A stretch of 64,000 nt of DNA from Cladosporium sp. IMV 00045 (taxonomy: Eukaryota > Ascomycota > Dothideomycetes > Cladosporiales > Cladosporiaceae): the NCBI GenBank assembly GCA_001931905.2, contig MSJI02000006.1, positions 62,001 through 126,000 of the forward strand. Reading direction: 5' to 3'. A program made the translations under genes and the position numbers. Shown here piece by piece: positions 59,910-64,000 of the stretch. Position 1 is the stretch's first letter; every line of letters starts with the position of its first letter. The notes below the pieces were generated by a model. The model worked only from the letters and a program-made list of their open reading frames with translations. It searched no databases and had not been told where the DNA came from.

Positions 59910-61759
59910 ATGACAGACGGTGTCAAGCCTTTACTGGAATCTCGTGGATCGCAAGCTCGCTTCAACATGGGAACCAACATGGAGAATCCGAAGCGCAAGC
60001 AAGTGCTGGTCGTGGGCGCTGGCGCAGCTGGTACGTACTTAAGATAAATACTGCTTTGTGCAACGCGATCGCTAACACCAAGACAGGCATGAGCTGTGCG
60101 GAACACCTCTCAAACCACCCCGACAAGTTCGACGTGACTCTCGTTGATGCGGTCGACTACTGCGGTGGTCAGGCTTACAGCATTCCGCTCGATAAAGAGA
60201 AGACAGGCGCGTCATGGCTCAACCAGGGCGTGCAAGGAGGTGCCTACATCTTCCACCACACCATGACTATGTTCGCGCGCAATGGATATTGGGCCGACCC
60301 TGTGAAGCTCCAGGTCAGCTTTGGCAAGGACGATCAATTCTGGACCAATGTCTTCCCTACCCAAATGCTCAAGAAGCACGCGAAGGAGGTCAAGAGGTTC
60401 TTCTACATGCTCAAGATCGTGCGCTGGTTCGAAGTCCTCTTCGCCATGCTGCCGATCAAGTACCTGGTGAAGCTCTTCTGGTTCTCCGAGGAATTCGCCA
60501 ACGTGGTGGCACTACCTATGGTTGCTCTTTTCCTAGGCACCGGTAACTACGCACCGGAGGTCCCATCCATGGTCCTCGAGCGTCTCTGCACAAGCCCGAC
60601 TTACGGTATGTGGTACCCGCCAGACAAGAACAGCATTGCCTCCAACCAGCCGCCCATGGTCGTTTTCCCCAACTTCAGCGAATTCTACGAGACCTGGCGC
60701 AAGAATCTCGTCAAGAAAGGTGTCAACGTCCGTCTGAGTACCGAAGTCACCCGCATCACACGACGCGACAAGAATGGTGTCACCGTGAAGATCATCGGCC
60801 GCACTCCCGCAAAGGATGGCCACAACCAAGACTCTGCTTGGGTGCCGGACAATGTCGAAGGCTCCAACGCCGATGCTGACAAGGTCGAGACGACCGAAGA
60901 GTACGACGAGATCGTTCTGTGTGTCCTCACCGATACCGCCAAACGCCTGCTCAAGCCCACCGTCACCACCCTCGAATCTAAAATCCTTGGTTCTGCTAAA
61001 TTCGCAAACGACATCACCGTCACCCACACCGATGCCGACTATATGCGCAAGCACTACGAAAACTTCTACAACCCCGACCAAGCTGTGTCCGAGATCAACG
61101 GCGTCAGTATGCAAGAGCGCAACGACTTCGCCAAGGACAACTTCAAGCCCATGTACCTGATCAAGATGTACTCGCAAGACCTGACCAAGCTGGAGATGTG
61201 CTTCGACTGCACCAACTACCAAGCGCAGTTCCCGCCCTCGGTCCCCTTTGACAACCACGTGTTCCAGACCATCTTCCTCAACAACGAGCGCGACGGCCAC
61301 CTCTGGTCCATCGACCAAATCGACGAGAGCAAAATCATCCGCAAGGACTGGTGGCACCAACTCTGCCACTCCTTCACGCACTACCTCTTTGTCGTCCCCT
61401 GGATGTGGCTGCTGCAAGGCAAGCGCCACACGCGTTACGCCGCCGCCTGGACCATGGTCAACGCGCATGAAGTCGCTTGCATGTCTGGCATCGCCGCCGC
61501 TGTCGACTTGGGCGCTGAGTACCCTGATGACCTGGAGAGGGACAGGTTTGCCCTCCTAGCTTTCAGGCTGTATTATTTGCTCGCTTATGGCAGGTGGTAT
61601 AGACGTCGTGCGACGAAGCACTCCAAGGAAGGTGTGGGCAAGGATTATGCTAGTGGGCTTTATGGCTCGTTCTATCAGGGCCCGGGCGTCAATTCGAAGC
61701 AGGATCGTTTGATTTGGAGGAAGGAGGTGGAGGCTGGTAGGAGTTTGGAGAGCTTTTAG
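59910..61759 (+). CDS. FAD/NAD(P)-dependent oxidoreductase, amine-oxidase-like
   Basis: Exon 1 is 59910-60030, the intron is 60031-60086 (56 bp, GTACGT...CTAAC...CAG) and exon 2 is 60087-61759; 597 residues. Splicing restores the dinucleotide-binding motif QVLVVGAGAAGMSCAEHL, split by the intron inside the Gly codon, followed by FDVTLVDAVDYCGGQA with the acidic end of strand 2. A C-terminal FAD-contact region is visible (AAWTMVNAHEVACMSGIAAA). A middle segment is hydrophobic (WFEVLFAMLPIKYLVKLFWF) and may bind membrane or a lipid-like substrate. The family is broad (flavin amine oxidases, desaturase-like enzymes); no substrate can be named. The start was chosen as the first ATG that puts the GxGxxG near the N-terminus. 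Confidence 0.82.
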
Positions 61760-62335
61760 ATTTGGGATACAGATGTCTGATGATGGATTGACCATAATAC
61801 CAAACTATTGGAAGATGATACAATGTCAAACTTTCCATCTATCTGATTTACTTAACCTAACCCGACCAAAGCATGTTTCGTCATTTCCCCATGTCTGGTC
61901 ACACTTGTAGTTTTTCATCTCGAAACAAAATCGACAACTATAAAGTGCACACAAGACCACCACTCAACGTAAGCTTTTCCCAAGCCACAACTGCCGAGCA
62001 CAGCCGGCGAACAAGCCTGTTTTCTGATCTTCATCACTCCACCTCTCAACTCCACGCAAAGATCGACGCCCTGCCAAAAACTCCCCCGCTTCGTCGGCTC
62101 TCGCGTGAGTTGGTGGCCCTACCCGACAGTGCAATGAATGTCAGAAGAGGGGTCGATGCGGACATCCTCTAGCAATGATGACCGTGATGTCAGCGATTCA
62201 CCCGGTAATATAGAAAAGTGTTGAAGTGGAAGGTTGGAAAGCGAAGGGGATTCGTTTTCGATGCTCTACATCTTCACATCCTGGTTGACTGAATGGTATA
62301 GTATATTCCTATATCTGCCTAAATATTGAAATCAA
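61760..62335. other. Intergenic, no supported gene
   Basis: 576 bp: 3' flank of the oxidoreductase and promoter of the lactonohydrolase-like gene. No further feature seen. Confidence 0.55.
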
Positions 62336-63630
62336 ATGTCTACTTACGCCGCTGTACTCGCTCTGCTGGCGACCGCATCAACGGCGCAGTCTCTCCCACC
62401 AGGTGTCTCTCCCCCAGTCGCCAGGACATGCGGCCCATCAACGGCAAACATCGTTTGTCTACACAAGTACGCCTCGGTCCTACCATATCATTTCTTCCGC
62501 AACGGCACCGCCGAGGAACCACCCACGTTTGGTTCTACCAGCGTGCCAAACGATACCTCCTTTGGCCTGGTGGAAGATGCGGATTTTCTTGTCTTCGACG
62601 AAGCGCGCGCCTTCGAGCTCTTGGGCGGGTCGCCAACGTACGATTTCGTCTTTGAAGTCTCGCCCGCTGTGCATGAAGCTCCTGTCTATGTTCCCAGCTT
62701 GAACAAATTGTTCATGAGCCAGCTCGCGCCGCCGCCGGGTTATCTGCCACAGTTGGTCGTGGATCTCAATCAGGACCCTCCCACGATTGCAGAGTATCTT
62801 TCTGATCCGCCTGTGTATGCTCCGAACGGAGGAACCTTTCACAATGGTCTTATTTATTGGGGTGAGTATGTCCTTACAAAGCACCAAGTGATCACCGCTA
62901 ACAATGTAAAGCCGCCTCCGGGGGCAACAACTCCATCGGAGGCACAGAGCAACGTCCCGGTATCCGCACTCTCGACCCTCACACCAACAAAACGGTCACC
63001 CTGCTAAACAACTATTTCGGCTACTACTTCAACACGATCGACGACCTCTTCGTCGACTCCCACGGCGCCATCTGGTTCACCGACCCAGACTATAGCTGGT
63101 TCAACCGCCTAACCGACACAGCGCCCCAGCTCCCCTCGGCCTCCTATCGCTTTGATCCTTCCACCGGCGCTGTGACCGTCATCGACGATTCTTTGAAGCA
63201 ACCCAACGGCATCGCCATCTCCCCCGACGGCAAGAACGTCTATATCTCCGACACAGGCGCCATCTCTGGCTCCGTTCTCCCTGACGGACCGCCCGGCAGC
63301 CCTTGGAACCAGACCGGTGTCCGTACGATTTACAAGTACGACCTCGTCGACGACGGCACGCACATCACGGGTAAGAGGCCAATCTGGCTTGCGCAGCAGT
63401 TGGTCCCTGATGGATTGAAAGTGGCAGCAAACGGCTATGTGCTCACCGGTGCGGGCTTTGGTGTTGACATTCTTGATCCGAAGGGGGTGTTGATCGCGCG
63501 CGTGCAGACGAATTATACCGTGCAGAATTTCGCTTGGGTGGGCGACGGGTTGACGGAGTTTTGGATCATGGGAAACAATGGTGTTTCCAGGGTTAGATGG
63601 GACTTGAAGGGGCAGGATCTGGCTGCTTGA
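62336..63630 (+). CDS. Secreted SMP-30/gluconolactonase-like (lactonohydrolase) protein
   Basis: Exon 1 is 62336-62861, the intron is 62862-62911 (50 bp, GTGAGT...CTAAC...AAG) and exon 2 is 62912-63630; 414 residues. The signal peptide is short (MSTYAAVLALLATASTAQS). The beta-propeller shows APNGGTFHNGLIYW joined across the intron to AASGGNNSIGGTEQRPGIRTLDP, then DDLFVDSHGAIWFTDPDY, QPNGIAISPDGKNVYISDTG and PDGLKVAANGYVLTGAG, the SMP-30/lactonohydrolase pattern, with Glu, Asn and Asp residues expected to bind a divalent metal. Members open sugar or aromatic lactones; the substrate here is unknown. Frame and motifs are intact and the stop is TGA at 63628-63630. Confidence 0.88.
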
Positions 63631-64000
63631 AGAGTGGGGTGTGGTTAGTGTTGGTTCTCTACGGGAATCGATACTCGCTGAGCATTTGTTGGACAAGGCG
63701 GACTTGTGAAGGTATTGGCTTTGATTCGAATGAACAAAGAAAGATTTTCAATTTGGTCAAGTCGCTAGTTGTTTGATACGAAGGGGCACTCAAATATTTG
63801 GCTTCGCTTAATCATTCATCGTTGACTGTATGTGGGGTTCGATGAAATCAATTGACCCTTAGCTTAATCAATTCCTCTCATCAGATATCTCCCGAGGCTT
63901 GAAAAGGGGCTTTGTTATGGTGCCGTCGTTACGGTGATCGCTTCTGCGACGTCCTCGAAGTCATATATCAGCATTTTTCGGTATACTTGCGGTACAAGTG
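63631..64000. other. Intergenic, no supported gene
   Basis: Last 370 bp of the window, downstream of the lactonohydrolase-like gene. No gene seen. Confidence 0.5.

Overview
The window is nuclear DNA of a filamentous ascomycete. Genes lie on both strands about 0.3-2.5 kb apart. Introns are few and short (48-82 bp, one of 142 bp), with GT-AG ends and CTAAC/CTGAC-like branch sites. The gene set is typically fungal: NUP133, ALG14, DRE2, CCP1, mevalonate diphosphate decarboxylase, a DUF3405 protein, a NACHT-ankyrin protein and GH3. Family resemblance points to a Dothideomycete. The near-identical paired copies in the middle recall the duplicated or hybrid genome of black yeasts such as Hortaea werneckii; that is an inference, not a proven identity.

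Left part (1-13,989): the 3' end of a Ser/Thr-rich membrane protein, an SDR-polysaccharide deacetylase fusion, ALG14, an AFG1-family mitochondrial ATPase, an SPF45-like splicing factor and the first part of NUP133.

Middle part (13,753-41,139): one locus is present twice in the same order and orientation: NUP133 C-terminal part, DUF3405 protein, mevalonate diphosphate decarboxylase, cytochrome c-type heme lyase, DRE2, CCP1. Copy A is 14,010-27,351 and copy B is 27,372 onward. Each begins after a run of exactly 20 N with the same 237 bp, which also forms the end of the sequence before the first gap. Copy A stops inside CCP1 at the second gap, in a stretch identical to copy B. This is what two branches of one assembly bubble (alleles or homeologs) look like when laid end to end; a true tandem duplication is the less likely reading. 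The copies differ mainly at silent and intergenic sites. Several of the genes concern cytochrome c and Fe-S/heme proteins: the heme lyase, CCP1 (which oxidises cytochrome c) and DRE2. Between heme lyase and DRE2 lies an array of about 100-bp elements with 13-bp terminal inverted repeats, 5 in copy A and 4 in copy B.

Right part (41,140-64,000): a secreted histidine acid phosphatase, a secreted GH3 glycosidase, a kelch membrane protein with a long cytoplasmic tail, an STF2-like hydrophilin whose start codon seems to be split by an intron, a NACHT-ankyrin NLR-like protein, an FAD-dependent oxidoreductase and a secreted SMP-30/lactonohydrolase-like protein. This part is sparser and looks more accessory.
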